The notes beneath the pieces are model-generated. The model was not told where the DNA came from. It searched no databases and saw only the letters and a program-made list of their open reading frames with translations. Source: HT1-32 sp040219025 (GTDB lineage: Bacteria > Pseudomonadota > Alphaproteobacteria > Rhodospirillales > HT1-32). Taken from it: 64,000 bases of DNA. This document shows positions 1-8,261 of the stretch, piece by piece (position 1 is the stretch's first letter; every line of letters begins with the position of its first letter). Location of the stretch: positions 1,054,001-1,118,000 of the forward strand of contig JAVJTE010000020.1 in the NCBI GenBank assembly GCA_040219025.1. The letters are read 5' to 3'. Both the position numbers and the translations under genes were made by a program.

Positions 1-386
1 TGTTCGACCGTATTGACCTGCATGTCGATGCGCCGCCGGTCAATCCGCTGGATCTGGCCGACGCCCCGCCGGGGGAGACAACGGCGAAGATCGCCGCCCG
101 GGTTTCGGCTGCCCGGGCGGTTCAGGAACGGCGCTTTGCGGATCAGGACGGGGTGCGCCTGAACGCCGAAGCTGACGGCGACCTGCTGGAAGAGATCGCC
201 AGACCGGATGCCGACGGCCGCAGCCTGCTGGTCGACGCCGCCCGGATGCTGGGTCTGTCCGGGCGCGGCTATCACCGCATCCTGCGCGTCGCCCGCACCC
301 TGGCCGACCTGGATGGCAGCGATGGCGTGCGCCGCATCCATATCGCTGAAGCCATCAGTTTCCGCCGGATGGCGACGGGGGGATAG
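1..386 (+). CDS. comM: ComM/YifB-type Mg-chelatase-like AAA ATPase, C-terminal part
   Basis: Only the last ~127 codons are inside the window; the reading frame enters at base 3 and ends at TAG 384-386. The visible part starts with FDRIDLHVD, the segment that follows the AAA sensor region in ComM/YifB proteins, and ends with the family's helical C-terminal domain (LSGRGYHRILRVARTLADLD). ComM is a hexameric helicase-like ATPase; in naturally transformable bacteria it promotes branch migration of incoming DNA. Walker motifs lie upstream and cannot be checked. The call rests on the C-terminal signature only. Confidence 0.85.
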   Translation, partial: FDRIDLHVDAPPVNPLDLADAPPGETTAKIAARVSAARAVQERRFADQDGVRLNAEADGDLLEEIARPDADGRSLLVDAARMLGLSGRGYHRILRVARTLADLDGSDGVRRIHIAEAISFRRMATGG

Positions 387-448
387 GGTTTTCCGGCAGG
401 CGGACAGGGTGATATTCTCCTGTCCGGATTTTGCGTTGGAGGCGGCGA

Positions 449-1141
449 GTGACCAGCGATTTCTACCAGAGCTACAGCGCGTTCAAGGCGTATGAGACGC
501 CGGGATTGTCGACTAAGGATGTTGCCCGGTTTGATGACGAAATCTGGGGCCCCGGCGGGTTTGATCCGGACATGCGGGTGCTGGAGCTGGGTTCCGGTAC
601 CGGACAGTTTCTGCTTTATCTCCATACAAAGGGTGTGCGCGACTTTACCGGCATCGATCACGATCCAGAACTGCTGCCGGTTGCGCCGGAGCCGGTGCGG
701 GACAGGCTGGTCTGCGCAGATGTGAATGACTGGCTGGCCGGTGCGGCGGACGGGCTGCCGTTTGACCGTATTGTTCTGCTGGATGTGCTGGAGCATTTCA
801 CGCCGGCGGACGGGCTGGCGCTGCTGCGCCGCCTGTCGGCACGGCTGGCACCGGAGGGCCGGATTGTCGTGAAGGTTCCGAATGCGGGATCACCCTGGGG
901 GCTGACCTATCAGTTCGGGGATCTGACGCATCTGATGGCGTTCAACAGCACCAGCCTGGGGCAGCTTGCCGTCGCCGCAGGATTAACGGTCGAGCGGATC
1001 TATGACCAGCATCGCGGGTCGCGGCGGCGACGGTTCACCGATGCCGCCGTTCGCCGGTTCCTCGGATGGGCGCTGCTGACGCCGCCGCCCCTGTGGGGGG
1101 CGAACCTGTATGGTGTCTTTTCCGCCTGCGACAGCAGATGA
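449..1141 (+). CDS. class I SAM-dependent methyltransferase
   Basis: A 230-residue cytosolic protein with a Rossmann methyltransferase fold. Motif I is VLELGSGTGQFLLYL, followed by an acidic strand end (FTGIDHD), then DRIVLLDVLEHF as the motif IV region and GRIVVKVPN after it. This is the pattern of small-molecule or polysaccharide-linked methyltransferases of the Methyltransf_11/23 type; the substrate cannot be told. I chose the GTG at 449 because GGAGG lies about 7 bases upstream, rather than the TTG at 431. It follows comM by about 60 bases and is convergent with the next gene. Confidence 0.75.
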   Translation: MTSDFYQSYSAFKAYETPGLSTKDVARFDDEIWGPGGFDPDMRVLELGSGTGQFLLYLHTKGVRDFTGIDHDPELLPVAPEPVRDRLVCADVNDWLAGAADGLPFDRIVLLDVLEHFTPADGLALLRRLSARLAPEGRIVVKVPNAGSPWGLTYQFGDLTHLMAFNSTSLGQLAVAAGLTVERIYDQHRGSRRRRFTDAAVRRFLGWALLTPPPLWGANLYGVFSACDSR

Positions 1142-1158
1142 CCCGTGTGATCGCGTGA

Positions 1159-1704
1159 TCAGGCCTTGACGCCGCAGGCCTTGCTGGCGGCCTTGTGTGC
1201 GGCGGTGAAGCCGGACAGGGAATAGACATCCTTGGTCAGCGTGCCGCGGGAGGACCGGCCCTCGACGACCAGCGTCGAGCCGGCGCGCATCATGCCGACC
1301 AGCCGGTTGTCGGTATCGTCATCGACCGCCCAGGCCGAATCCTGATCGGTGAACAGCCTGGTCTGTTTGCCGTCGATTTCGACCTCGACTTCGGATTGCA
1401 GCTTGTAGGTATAACCGGCGACCACATTGACCACATTCTTGTCTTTTGATTTCGGGTGGTGGGTGACCATCACATAGGTCTGGCCGCGCTGGCTGTATTT
1501 GCCTTCGCTTTTTTCCGGCGTGGCGAACAGATAGCAGACCTTCTGTTTCTCGGTCTTGTAGACGAAGGCCTCCCAGTCGCTGAACTTGCCGAGGCGCTGT
1601 TCGGCAGCATGGGCCGGGGTGAGCAGGATAAGGGCGACCGCCATGGCGGCACCGGTGGGCAGGCAGGTTTGGAACAGGGACCTGATCTTCGGCATGAAAC
1701 GCAT
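1159..1704 (-). CDS. invasion-associated locus B (IalB) family protein
   Basis: A 181-residue exported protein. The first ~34 residues form a signal peptide (hydrophobic stretch then TPAHA-A). The mature part carries family features: KVCYLFATP near the N-terminus, a central beta-rich region with VVAGYTYK, and the C-terminal block TLTKDVYSLSGFT ending in KACGVKA. IalB-type proteins are periplasmic or surface proteins widespread in Alphaproteobacteria; the name comes from Bartonella and does not imply invasion here. The molecular function is unknown. It is divergent from the asparaginase gene, and the two share the 1705-1848 intergenic region. Confidence 0.75.
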   Translation of the reverse strand: MRFMPKIRSLFQTCLPTGAAMAVALILLTPAHAAEQRLGKFSDWEAFVYKTEKQKVCYLFATPEKSEGKYSQRGQTYVMVTHHPKSKDKNVVNVVAGYTYKLQSEVEVEIDGKQTRLFTDQDSAWAVDDDTDNRLVGMMRAGSTLVVEGRSSRGTLTKDVYSLSGFTAAHKAASKACGVKA

Positions 1705-1848
1705 GCGTCTCCTCGCTTTCGCGGTTGCTGATCTGGGTTCTGTTAGTGTCTTAACCGTGATCGGTTGATGAATCCTTAATTTGAGGCACTCTGAAGCGGT
1801 AAAAATTCAGCAGGCATCGCGCGCTGCGCAACATATTCGGAAGACAGG

Positions 1849-2865
1849 ATGACACAGGCAAACCCGGTTCTGGTTGAGGTAACACGCGGTGACATGGTTG
1901 AAAGCCGTCATCGTGGTTCGGTGGCGGTGGTGGATGCCCGTGGCAAGGTGGTGATGGCGATTGGTGATGTGTCCGGTCCGGTCTACGCCCGCAGTTCCGC
2001 CAAGCCGCTGCAGGCGCTGCCGTTTGTCGAAAGCGGTGCGGTAGAAGCCTTCGGGTTCGGTGATGTCGAGATCGCGATGTCCTGTGCCTCGCATAACGGG
2101 GAGGCGGAGCATGTCGCGAAGGTCTCCGAGATGCTGGCCCGCGTCGGGCTGAGCGGCGATGCGCTGGAATGCGGAATCCAGTTGCCGGATATGGAAGTAG
2201 CTTACCGGCCATTGATAGAAAATGCGATCAGGCCGCGTGCCGTTCACAACAACTGCTCCGGCAAACATGCTGGGTTTTTGTCTACCGCGGTTCATCTCGC
2301 TGATAACCCCGCCGGCTATATCAGGGCCGACCATCCGGTGATGGAACGGGTCACTGCCGCGATGCGTGACATGACCGGGGAATCCTTCGGCAGTTCACCC
2401 TGTGGTTTTGACGGCTGTGGCATTCCGGTCATCGGTGCCAGCCTGACAGGCTGGGCGCAGGGCATGGCGCGGATGGCCGCCCCTGACGGTCTTGCCCCGG
2501 CGCGGGCCCGGGCTGCGAAACGCATTGTCCGGGCGATGACGGAGGAGCCGTTCTATGTCGCCGGGCGGGGCCGGTTCTGTACCCAGGTGATGAAGATTAT
2601 CCGTGAACGGGCCGCTATAAAAACCGGTGCGGAAGGCGTCTATGCCGGCATCTTGCCGGGCCCTGGTCTGGGAATAGCCCTGAAGATTGATGATGGCGGC
2701 ACCCGGGCTGCGGAAGTGGCGATGGGGGCTGTGCTGGTGCATCTCGGCGTTGTCTCCGGAGAACATCTCGACCGGCTTACCGATATTCTGACACCGCCGA
2801 TCCGCAACCGGAATGGTGTCCTCTGTGGTCATATCCGTGCAGCAGCAGGCTGGCTCGACGGCTAG
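1849..2865 (+). CDS. L-asparaginase II (Rhizobium etli type)
   Basis: A 338-residue protein of the asparaginase II family, which is unrelated to classical E. coli AnsA/B and hydrolyses asparagine to aspartate and ammonia. Visible signatures are VYARSSAKPLQALP near residue 45, MSCASHNGE, NNCSGKHAGFL and GSSPCGFDGCGIPV. The cysteine- and lysine-bearing SAKP and CSGKHAG motifs match those described for this family's active site. A GGAAGA ribosome binding site precedes the ATG. The TAG stop lies inside a CTAG that was the target of an IS5-type insertion, and the duplicated target keeps the stop intact. Length is normal for the family. Confidence 0.9.
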   Translation: MTQANPVLVEVTRGDMVESRHRGSVAVVDARGKVVMAIGDVSGPVYARSSAKPLQALPFVESGAVEAFGFGDVEIAMSCASHNGEAEHVAKVSEMLARVGLSGDALECGIQLPDMEVAYRPLIENAIRPRAVHNNCSGKHAGFLSTAVHLADNPAGYIRADHPVMERVTAAMRDMTGESFGSSPCGFDGCGIPVIGASLTGWAQGMARMAAPDGLAPARARAAKRIVRAMTEEPFYVAGRGRFCTQVMKIIRERAAIKTGAEGVYAGILPGPGLGIALKIDDGGTRAAEVAMGAVLVHLGVVSGEHLDRLTDILTPPIRNRNGVLCGHIRAAAGWLDG

Positions 2866-3509
2866 GGTCAAAACCCAACCAGCCTGTTGAATTTGTTGAG
2901 GTGGCCTGAGTGTCTGATTCGCACTGGAGGATTTGTATGGCTCGGCTGTTCTGGCTTGATGATCGCCGAGTGATCTCAGGTGTCATCCATGTGCTCAAGA
3001 ACGGTTGCCGCTGGTCCGATTGTCCTACCGGCGCTGGTCTCGACGCCGCTTCTGGACGGATTTGGCAGAGACCCTGGCTGCATCAGGCGCGGTCACTGCA
3101 TCAACTGCCATCGACAGCACTTATATCAAGGCGCACCGCTCGGCCCACGGCGGAAAAGGGGGTGCGGCGTCAGGATGCTGGTCCGTCGTGCGGCGGCCAG
3201 ACCACCAAAATCCACGCGCTTACCGACACCACAGGCCGTCCCTTCGCCTTTGAACTGAACGCTGGTAATGTCGCTGACATTACCGCAGCAGCGTCCTTGC
3301 TCAACATGGTCCTGGGCGCGCGCTACCTGTTGGCTGACAAGGGGCGTGACGCCAATACTATCCGGGCAAACCTGCGCCGCAACGGTCTCGTCCCGGTCAT
3401 TCCGGGGCGTATCAACCGGAAGCGCAAGACCGTCTATGACAAACGGCGCTATCGGGATCGCCATCGCCATACTCATCGCATTCTGGATTTGAAACAGTCT
3501 CAACCCTAG
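2863..3509 (+). mobile_element. degenerate IS5-family element (IS427-like), internally deleted
   Basis: A ~640-base insertion bounded on both sides by CTAG (2862-2865 and 3506-3509), a target preferred by IS427-group elements. The left end GGGTCAAAAC and the right end read on the minus strand, GGGTTGAGAC, agree at 7 of 10 positions as imperfect terminal inverted repeats. Inside are fragments of a DDE transposase in two frames. The usual length is 820-880 bases, so some 200 bases have been lost. Removing the element with one target copy restores a contiguous asparaginase 3' end. Confidence 0.75.
2910..3489 (+). pseudogene. IS5-family transposase remnant
   Basis: The reading frame starts at GTG 2910 with MSDSHW...MARL, resembling the usual N-terminus of this group, then jumps into DDRRVISGVIHVLKNGCRWSDCP, so the segment between has been deleted. 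A second deletion follows WSDCP. The next homologous block (RRWSRRRFWTDLAETLA, then IDSTYIKAHRSAHGGKGG) is in another frame (from about 3030). Homology returns to the first frame at about 3195 (GGQTTKIHALTD, LLADKGRDAN, VIPGR.NRK). The C-terminus after YDKRRYRDRH is lost. Frameshifts and deletions make it non-functional. Confidence 0.8.
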
Positions 3510-3511
3510 GC

Positions 3512-4093
3512 TCAGTCCTTGCCGATATGGCGGCCTTCCGGGACCGGCAGGCTGGCCTCGAATCTGCGCAGGGTCCGCAGCACCGGCCCGCCCTGCTGAT
3601 GTTCCGGCAGGGACTCGGTGGGGGCGCCGGGGCGGACAGGGCGTTCGGCATAGCGACCCAGACAGACCATCCGGTCATACATCACGATGGCCCCGGCAAT
3701 CCCCACATTGACACAGAACGCCATCGGGATCCTGACAATGAAATCACATTTTTCCTGCATCGCCGGGCTGAGATCACCGCGTTCCGGGCCAAGGATATAG
3801 GCGGCCCGCCGCGGATGGCGAAAGCTCGGCAGGTCGATGGCCTCGTCGGTCAGTTCGATGCCGACGGTCTGGCATCCCGCGGGCAGCAGCATCTCGCCGA
3901 CCGTGTCAAAGGCATAGAACGGCATATTGTCGCGGGCATTCGAGGTGTCGGACTGGCGGACCACCCGCTCGCGGTACTGCGGATTGACGGTAAACACGAA
4001 GCTGGCACCGAAGGCATGGGCCGACCGGAACAGGCTGCCGATATTCATTGCCTTGCTGCCGCCTTCGATGCCGATCCCGAAATAGCCGCGCAT
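3512..4093 (-). CDS. SpoU/TrmH-family RNA 2'-O-methyltransferase
   Basis: A 193-residue protein with the three SpoU motifs: motif 1 NIGSLFRSAHAFGA with its conserved Asn and Arg, motif 2 YILGPERGDLS, and motif 3 IPMAFCVNVGIAGAIVMYD. The family forms a trefoil-knot dimer and methylates ribose 2'-hydroxyls of tRNA or rRNA. In motif 3 the usual SLNVS is FCVNVG, so the Asn is kept but the flanking Ser is not. It lacks the N-terminal RNA-binding extension of TrmH proper and begins almost directly at motif 1. Its target RNA cannot be assigned. Confidence 0.85.
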   Translation of the reverse strand: MRGYFGIGIEGGSKAMNIGSLFRSAHAFGASFVFTVNPQYRERVVRQSDTSNARDNMPFYAFDTVGEMLLPAGCQTVGIELTDEAIDLPSFRHPRRAAYILGPERGDLSPAMQEKCDFIVRIPMAFCVNVGIAGAIVMYDRMVCLGRYAERPVRPGAPTESLPEHQQGGPVLRTLRRFEASLPVPEGRHIGKD

Positions 4094-4184
4094 GATTTTG
4101 TCCTCAGCCGTTGACGCCGTGCGGGTTAATGCCGGTTCGGACGGTTGACGACAACCCTTTCATGACCTGACCGGATGCCCGGTC

Positions 4185-4682
4185 CTATTCCTCGCGCAGG
4201 AAATAGATCAGGTCGAGAACCGGCGGCGCGACAGCTGTCTGGCTTAGCAGACCATGGGCCTGACCACGGTGATGGGTCGCATGATTGAACAGATGACCGA
4301 TCACAAGCCGCAGCGGGGTGACACAGGCCAGGCCGGAGGTGGTGCGATAGCTCAGGTCGCTTTCAAGACGGCCCGGCTTCATATCCAGCAGGGTGTTGAT
4401 GATGGTCTCGTCAAAGCTTTCCCGGGCCGACCAGAGCGAGTCAAGATCGTCATACAGGATCTCGTCCAGCCGGCTGATGCCGCTGTCGCGGCCTTCAATG
4501 CGCGATATCCAGATGCGGTCACCGACGAGGATATGGTTCAGCGTGCCGTGCAGGGAACCGAAGAATGCCTGCCGGTCGCGGAAATAATCTTCGCGGTTTA
4601 CCCTGGAGGCGGCCTCATACAGCCGCCCGTTGGCCCAGCGGTTGTAGCGTGACAGAAGACGGAAATAATCGAGGTCACTCAT
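4185..4682 (-). CDS. DinB family protein (putative metalloenzyme)
   Basis: A 165-residue four-helix-bundle protein. NRWANGRLYEA near the N-terminus, LNHILVGDRIW in helix 2 and HLFNHATHHRGQAHGLL in helix 3 supply the three-histidine metal site of the DinB/YfiT superfamily. Members include thiol-dependent S-transferases and hydrolases; the name comes from B. subtilis damage inducibility, but there is no evidence of SOS control here. Its ATG lies within the last codons of the upstream EamA gene (8-base overlap), so the two are probably translationally coupled. Confidence 0.85.
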   Translation of the reverse strand: MSDLDYFRLLSRYNRWANGRLYEAASRVNREDYFRDRQAFFGSLHGTLNHILVGDRIWISRIEGRDSGISRLDEILYDDLDSLWSARESFDETIINTLLDMKPGRLESDLSYRTTSGLACVTPLRLVIGHLFNHATHHRGQAHGLLSQTAVAPPVLDLIYFLREE

Positions 4683-5601
4683 CTCGGCTCCTTTTCGCCG
4701 GCTCCTTCAGTCGCCCGTCGAGGGCGGCCCGGCGGGAGGGCTTCAGCGCCAGAATGTTGCCGAAAACCACCAGCACCACACCACCGGCGGCAAGCGGGGT
4801 CCAGTGATAGTTCTCGAACAGGGTGGAGAGCAGCAGGGCGACCAGCGGAAACAGCACGGTCGCGTAGGCTGCACGATCAGCGCCGATCCGGCCCAGCAGG
4901 GTCAGATAGGCACCAAAGCCGAAGACCGTGCCGAACAGCGACAGATAGACCAGCGACAGCAGATAGGGCGCCTGCCAGTCGATGATGAAGTCGCGACCGA
5001 GCAACAGGGCGACAGTGGCGGAAACCATGGAGCCATAGAGCATGCCCCAGGCATTGGTCTGGATCACCGGCAGGCCACTGCACTGGTTGCGGCCTGAAAT
5101 CAGGTTGCCGACCGAGGCCAGTGCGGTTCCGCCGATGCAGAGCATCATCCCCCGGAAGCCCTCGTCCTCCAGGTTGAAGCCTTTCAGTTCCGGCAGGAAC
5201 AGCAGGGCAATGCCGGCAAGGCCGATCACCGCACTGATTGCGACGCGCGGACGTACCGGCTGGGCAAAGAACAAGGCACCGAGGCTGATGTTGAACAGGA
5301 TGATCATCGAGAACGAGACAGCGACCAGCCCGCTGGTGACAAAACCGGTGGCGAAATAGAACACCAGATAATTGCCGGAAAACAGGAAGCAGCCCTGCAG
5401 CACCATCCAGCAATGCTGCCGTCGGCTGAAGCGGAGGTTCTTGCCCCGGATCAGGCACCAGCCAAACAGAATCAGGCTGGCCGAAATGAAGCGCCAGACG
5501 ATGGACACTTCCGGTGAGACAACGCCGAGCTGAAAGATAATGGCGTACCATGTGGTACCCCAGATCAGGACGGTGGTTGCGTAGAGAAAACTGTTTGTCA
5601 T
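4675..5601 (-). CDS. EamA/DMT-superfamily transporter
   Basis: A 308-residue inner-membrane protein with about ten hydrophobic segments arranged as two EamA repeats. Family features include WGTTWYAI in the first segment, a conserved Arg-Phe in the second helix (VWRFISASLILF) and PLVALLLSTLFENYHWTPLAAGGVVLVVFG in two stretches at the end. DMT transporters export amino acids or other small metabolites, or occasionally import them; the substrate is unknown. It is first of a two-gene unit with the DinB gene and is divergent from the TetR gene at 5741. Confidence 0.85.
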   Translation of the reverse strand: MTNSFLYATTVLIWGTTWYAIIFQLGVVSPEVSIVWRFISASLILFGWCLIRGKNLRFSRRQHCWMVLQGCFLFSGNYLVFYFATGFVTSGLVAVSFSMIILFNISLGALFFAQPVRPRVAISAVIGLAGIALLFLPELKGFNLEDEGFRGMMLCIGGTALASVGNLISGRNQCSGLPVIQTNAWGMLYGSMVSATVALLLGRDFIIDWQAPYLLSLVYLSLFGTVFGFGAYLTLLGRIGADRAAYATVLFPLVALLLSTLFENYHWTPLAAGGVVLVVFGNILALKPSRRAALDGRLKEPAKRSRDE

Positions 5602-5704
5602 TTGTCTGATCTGGCTACTGCCAAGCCGGGTCTGTCGTCAATTGAAACAATGCATCCATGACAAATCCGGGGTCTGCGGTGGTTGTGATGCCGGTTTTCT
5701 GATA

Positions 5705-5718
5705 CCATCTTAAGATGG
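5705..5718. promoter_or_regulatory. perfect palindrome, candidate TetR operator
   Basis: CCATCTTAAGATGG is a perfect 14-base palindrome 22 bases before the ATG of the TetR-family gene at 5741. Its position between the divergent EamA and TetR genes suggests an autoregulatory operator. This is inferred from position and symmetry only. Confidence 0.45.
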
Positions 5719-5740
5719 CAAGCAACTGACGGGGTGACCC

Positions 5741-6379
5741 ATGGTCAAGAAAACGGATGTGCGAACCAGAATAATTGAAGCGGCCCTCGACTGCGCTGCC
5801 GAAGGTGGCTGGCGCGATGTGTCGATGGCTGATGTCGCCGCGACGGCCGGTATCAGCATTGCTGACCTTTACGCAGAATTTTCCAGCCGGGGGGCGTTGC
5901 TGAACGGTTTTGGACGGATGGTCGATGCCCGGGTGCTGGCCGGTGGTGCTGCTGCCATGGACGAGCCGGCGGCGGATCGGCTGTTTGATGTGCTGATGCG
6001 CCGGTTTGATGTGCTGAACCAGTATCGCGATGGCGTGCTGTCGATTGTCGAAGCCTCGTCACGTGATCCGATGATGGCCCTCTGCGGTGCCGGCCAGCTG
6101 CGGCAGTCGATGAGCTGGATGCTGGAAGCGGCCGGCCTGTCTTCTGACGGCTGGCGTGGTACGATGCGCGTGAAAGGTCTGATGGCGGTATATCTTTATA
6201 CCCTGCGGGCCTGGATGCGCGATGACAGCGAAGATATGGCGAAGACCATGGCCGCCCTTGACCGGGCGCTGAAACAGGCCGGTCGTTTTGCCGCCGGGAT
6301 GGAACGCGGAATTTCGCGGATGCCCGGTCGCCGCAAGGCAGAGACCGAAACAGATTCGGCGGCGGAAGCTGCTGTATAA
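5741..6379 (+). CDS. TetR-family transcriptional regulator
   Basis: A 212-residue protein. The N-terminal helix-turn-helix spans about residues 10-55 (RIIEAALDCAAEGGWRDVS, then ADVAATAGISIADLYAEF), a typical TetR DNA-binding domain. The C-terminal ligand domain is divergent. It ends in a basic, low-complexity tail (PGRRKAETE). It lies 42 bases upstream of a phasin gene in the same direction, so a role in polyhydroxyalkanoate granule regulation is possible. A perfect palindrome at 5705-5718 may be its own operator. GGGGTGA upstream of the ATG acts as ribosome binding site. Confidence 0.85.
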   Translation: MVKKTDVRTRIIEAALDCAAEGGWRDVSMADVAATAGISIADLYAEFSSRGALLNGFGRMVDARVLAGGAAAMDEPAADRLFDVLMRRFDVLNQYRDGVLSIVEASSRDPMMALCGAGQLRQSMSWMLEAAGLSSDGWRGTMRVKGLMAVYLYTLRAWMRDDSEDMAKTMAALDRALKQAGRFAAGMERGISRMPGRRKAETETDSAAEAAV

Positions 6380-6421
6380 CCGTCGGCAAACAGGCGCCGG
6401 CATCACAGAAGGAGATAAGAT

Positions 6422-6880
6422 ATGGCGAAGAAAACCCAGTCTATGCCCGGTTTTGACCCGATGGCCTTCTGGAAAGACTTTGATCCGGCGAAAATGATGG
6501 GCGACATGAAGGCGCCGGGGATTGATATCCAGTCGCTTGTCCAGTTCCAGCAACGCAATCTTGAAGCCCTTGCCGCCGCCAACCGGACCGCCTTTGAAGG
6601 TGCCCAGGCGGTGATGGCCCGGCAGGCGGAAATCCTGCGGGAGGCGATGGAGGAAATGCGCGGTGCCATGGAATCAATGTCCTCCAAGAATCTGCCGGAA
6701 GATGTGGTTGTCCAGCAGACCGACATGATGAAGCAGTCGTTTGAAAAGACGGTATCCAACATGCGCGAGCTGTCAGAGATGATGGCCAAGTCGAACAGCC
6801 AGGCGGTTGACGAGGTCAACCGGCGGATCGGCGAGAGCCTTGAGGAGCTGAAAGGCAATATCAAGAAGGCCAAGGGCTGA
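6422..6880 (+). CDS. phasin family protein
   Basis: A 152-residue helical, Met- and Gln-rich protein with the phasin pattern: a short leader (FDPMAFWKDFDPAKMM), then FQQRNLEALAAANRTAFEGAQAVMARQAEI at residues 41-70 (two adjoining stretches), and long amphipathic helices to a Lys-rich end. Phasins coat polyhydroxyalkanoate granules and imply a carbon-storage capacity. There is a strong AAGGAGAT ribosome binding site 6-8 bases before the ATG. It follows the TetR gene and is closed by a rho-independent terminator at 6916-6953, so it can be expressed alone at high level. Confidence 0.9.
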   Translation: MAKKTQSMPGFDPMAFWKDFDPAKMMGDMKAPGIDIQSLVQFQQRNLEALAAANRTAFEGAQAVMARQAEILREAMEEMRGAMESMSSKNLPEDVVVQQTDMMKQSFEKTVSNMRELSEMMAKSNSQAVDEVNRRIGESLEELKGNIKKAKG

Positions 6881-6915
6881 TTCCGGTCTTTGTCGTTCGC
6901 ACCGGTCAGTAAATT

Positions 6916-6953
6916 GCAGGACAGGTTCATAACAGGGCCTGTCCTGCTGCTTT
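6916..6953 (+). terminator. rho-independent terminator after phasin gene
   Basis: Perfect 10-base stem GCAGGACAGG (6916-6925) and CCTGTCCTGC (6938-6947) with a 12-base loop, followed by TGCTTTTCTG. It sits 35 bases after the phasin stop. Confidence 0.8.
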
Positions 6954-7040
6954 TCTGCCGGCCGTGCCGGTTGAAAGATTGACTGCCGGCTGACATCTTT
7001 GCTGCCCCGGTTTTCCGAAACAGCAGAGCCTTTCCTGCCC

Positions 7041-8246
7041 ATGTCTTCCCTGATCCTGATTCGCCGTGCGGTTGCCGCTGCCCGGTCCCTGAATGCCGCT
7101 GTCGCCGTCTGGCGGCTGCCCGATGCCGCCTCGCCAGATCTGCTGATCTCGCTGCCCGGCGGATGGTCGAAAGGCGCGGTGGATTTTGCTGATCACCGCC
7201 CGGCCTTCGCCTTCTCCCGCTATGACAATTTTGACGGAAAAGCGACTGACCTGATCCGGGCTGATCTGCTGATCCGTGACGGCAGAACAGTGTTCATCGG
7301 AACGGACGGCACCGGACATGATGCCCCGGTGACCGCCAGCCAGACTGACTTCGCCGCCCTGCTGGCGAAGACGGGAGACGGTGACCAGCGGGTGACCGCC
7401 GGGGGATCACCGGCAAAGCCCCCGGTGATTGTTGATCGCGCACATTATGAAGGTCTGGTCGAGAAGACACTGGCAGCGATTGGCCGGGGAGAGATTGAAA
7501 AAGCCGTGGGCTCACGCGCCGTCGCCGTTGATCTGCCGGGCGATGGCGATCTGCTCGACCTGTTCGACAAACTGAGGGTGAAATATCCGGCAGCCTTTGT
7601 CTGTCTTACCCTGCTGCCGGGGGTGGGCTGCTGGGTTGTGGCGACGCCGGAGCGGCTGTTGTCTGTTGATGGTCAGGGTGCCCGGACCATGGCGCTGGCG
7701 GGAACGCAGACGCTGGACGCCGCGGCAGACACGGAAGCTGTGAGCTGGCGCGGAAAGTTCATCGAGGAGCAGGCGCTGGTCTGCCGGTATATGCGCACCC
7801 GGTTTGAAAGCTGTGGCTTTCACAACTACCACGAGGCCGGACCACGCACTGTCCGGGCGGCCAATCTGGCGCATCTACGGTCTGTCTTTACAGTACCGGC
7901 TGATACCGGAGATTTTGCCGACGACCGGGCCTTCCGGACTGCCTGTAATGATCTGCTGCGCGAGATGCACCCGACCTCTGCCGTCTGCGGTATGCCACGA
8001 CAGCAAGCCATCGATTTTCTGGCTGCAGAGGAAGGCTATGAGCGGGATTACTATTGCGGCTATCTCGGCCCGCTGAATATCGCCGGGTCATCCGATCTGT
8101 TCGTCAACCTGCGCGCGGCCCAGATCATCGGACGGACCGTCTATCTTTATGTCGGTGCCGGTCTGGTCGATGGCTCTGTCCCGGCAGAGGAATGGCAGGA
8201 GACGGTGGAAAAGAGCAAGACCCTGGGATCTGTCATCGGCGGGTGA
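7041..8246 (+). CDS. isochorismate synthase (chorismate-binding enzyme)
   Basis: A 401-residue enzyme converting chorismate to isochorismate. The C-terminal two thirds hold the chorismate-binding fold: MALAGTQ, FIEEQALV as the EExxxV segment, HPTSAVCGMP, YERDYYCGYLGP and VGAGLVDGSVPAEEW. Lys and Glu residues expected for water activation and Mg binding lie in these blocks. The ATG at 7041 is preferred over an upstream TTG at 6999, although neither has a good ribosome binding site. No menaquinone, salicylate or siderophore gene is adjacent. Downstream genes are convergent, so it is a single-gene unit. Anthranilate or aminodeoxychorismate synthase is less likely because the CGMP and GAGLVDGS blocks fit isochorismate synthases. 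Confidence 0.8.
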   Translation: MSSLILIRRAVAAARSLNAAVAVWRLPDAASPDLLISLPGGWSKGAVDFADHRPAFAFSRYDNFDGKATDLIRADLLIRDGRTVFIGTDGTGHDAPVTASQTDFAALLAKTGDGDQRVTAGGSPAKPPVIVDRAHYEGLVEKTLAAIGRGEIEKAVGSRAVAVDLPGDGDLLDLFDKLRVKYPAAFVCLTLLPGVGCWVVATPERLLSVDGQGARTMALAGTQTLDAAADTEAVSWRGKFIEEQALVCRYMRTRFESCGFHNYHEAGPRTVRAANLAHLRSVFTVPADTGDFADDRAFRTACNDLLREMHPTSAVCGMPRQQAIDFLAAEEGYERDYYCGYLGPLNIAGSSDLFVNLRAAQIIGRTVYLYVGAGLVDGSVPAEEWQETVEKSKTLGSVIGG

Positions 8247-8261
8247 GGGCATCAACCCGCT

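Noticed and set aside
2910..3509. Intact transposase
   Set aside because: The frame is open, but homologous blocks are missing or in another frame and the C-terminal catalytic segment is gone.
8239..8260. GCGGGT...ACCCGC hairpin between isochorismate synthase and DUF4863 genes as terminator
   Set aside because: Only six pairs, overlapping the synthase stop codon, no T-tract; too weak to call.
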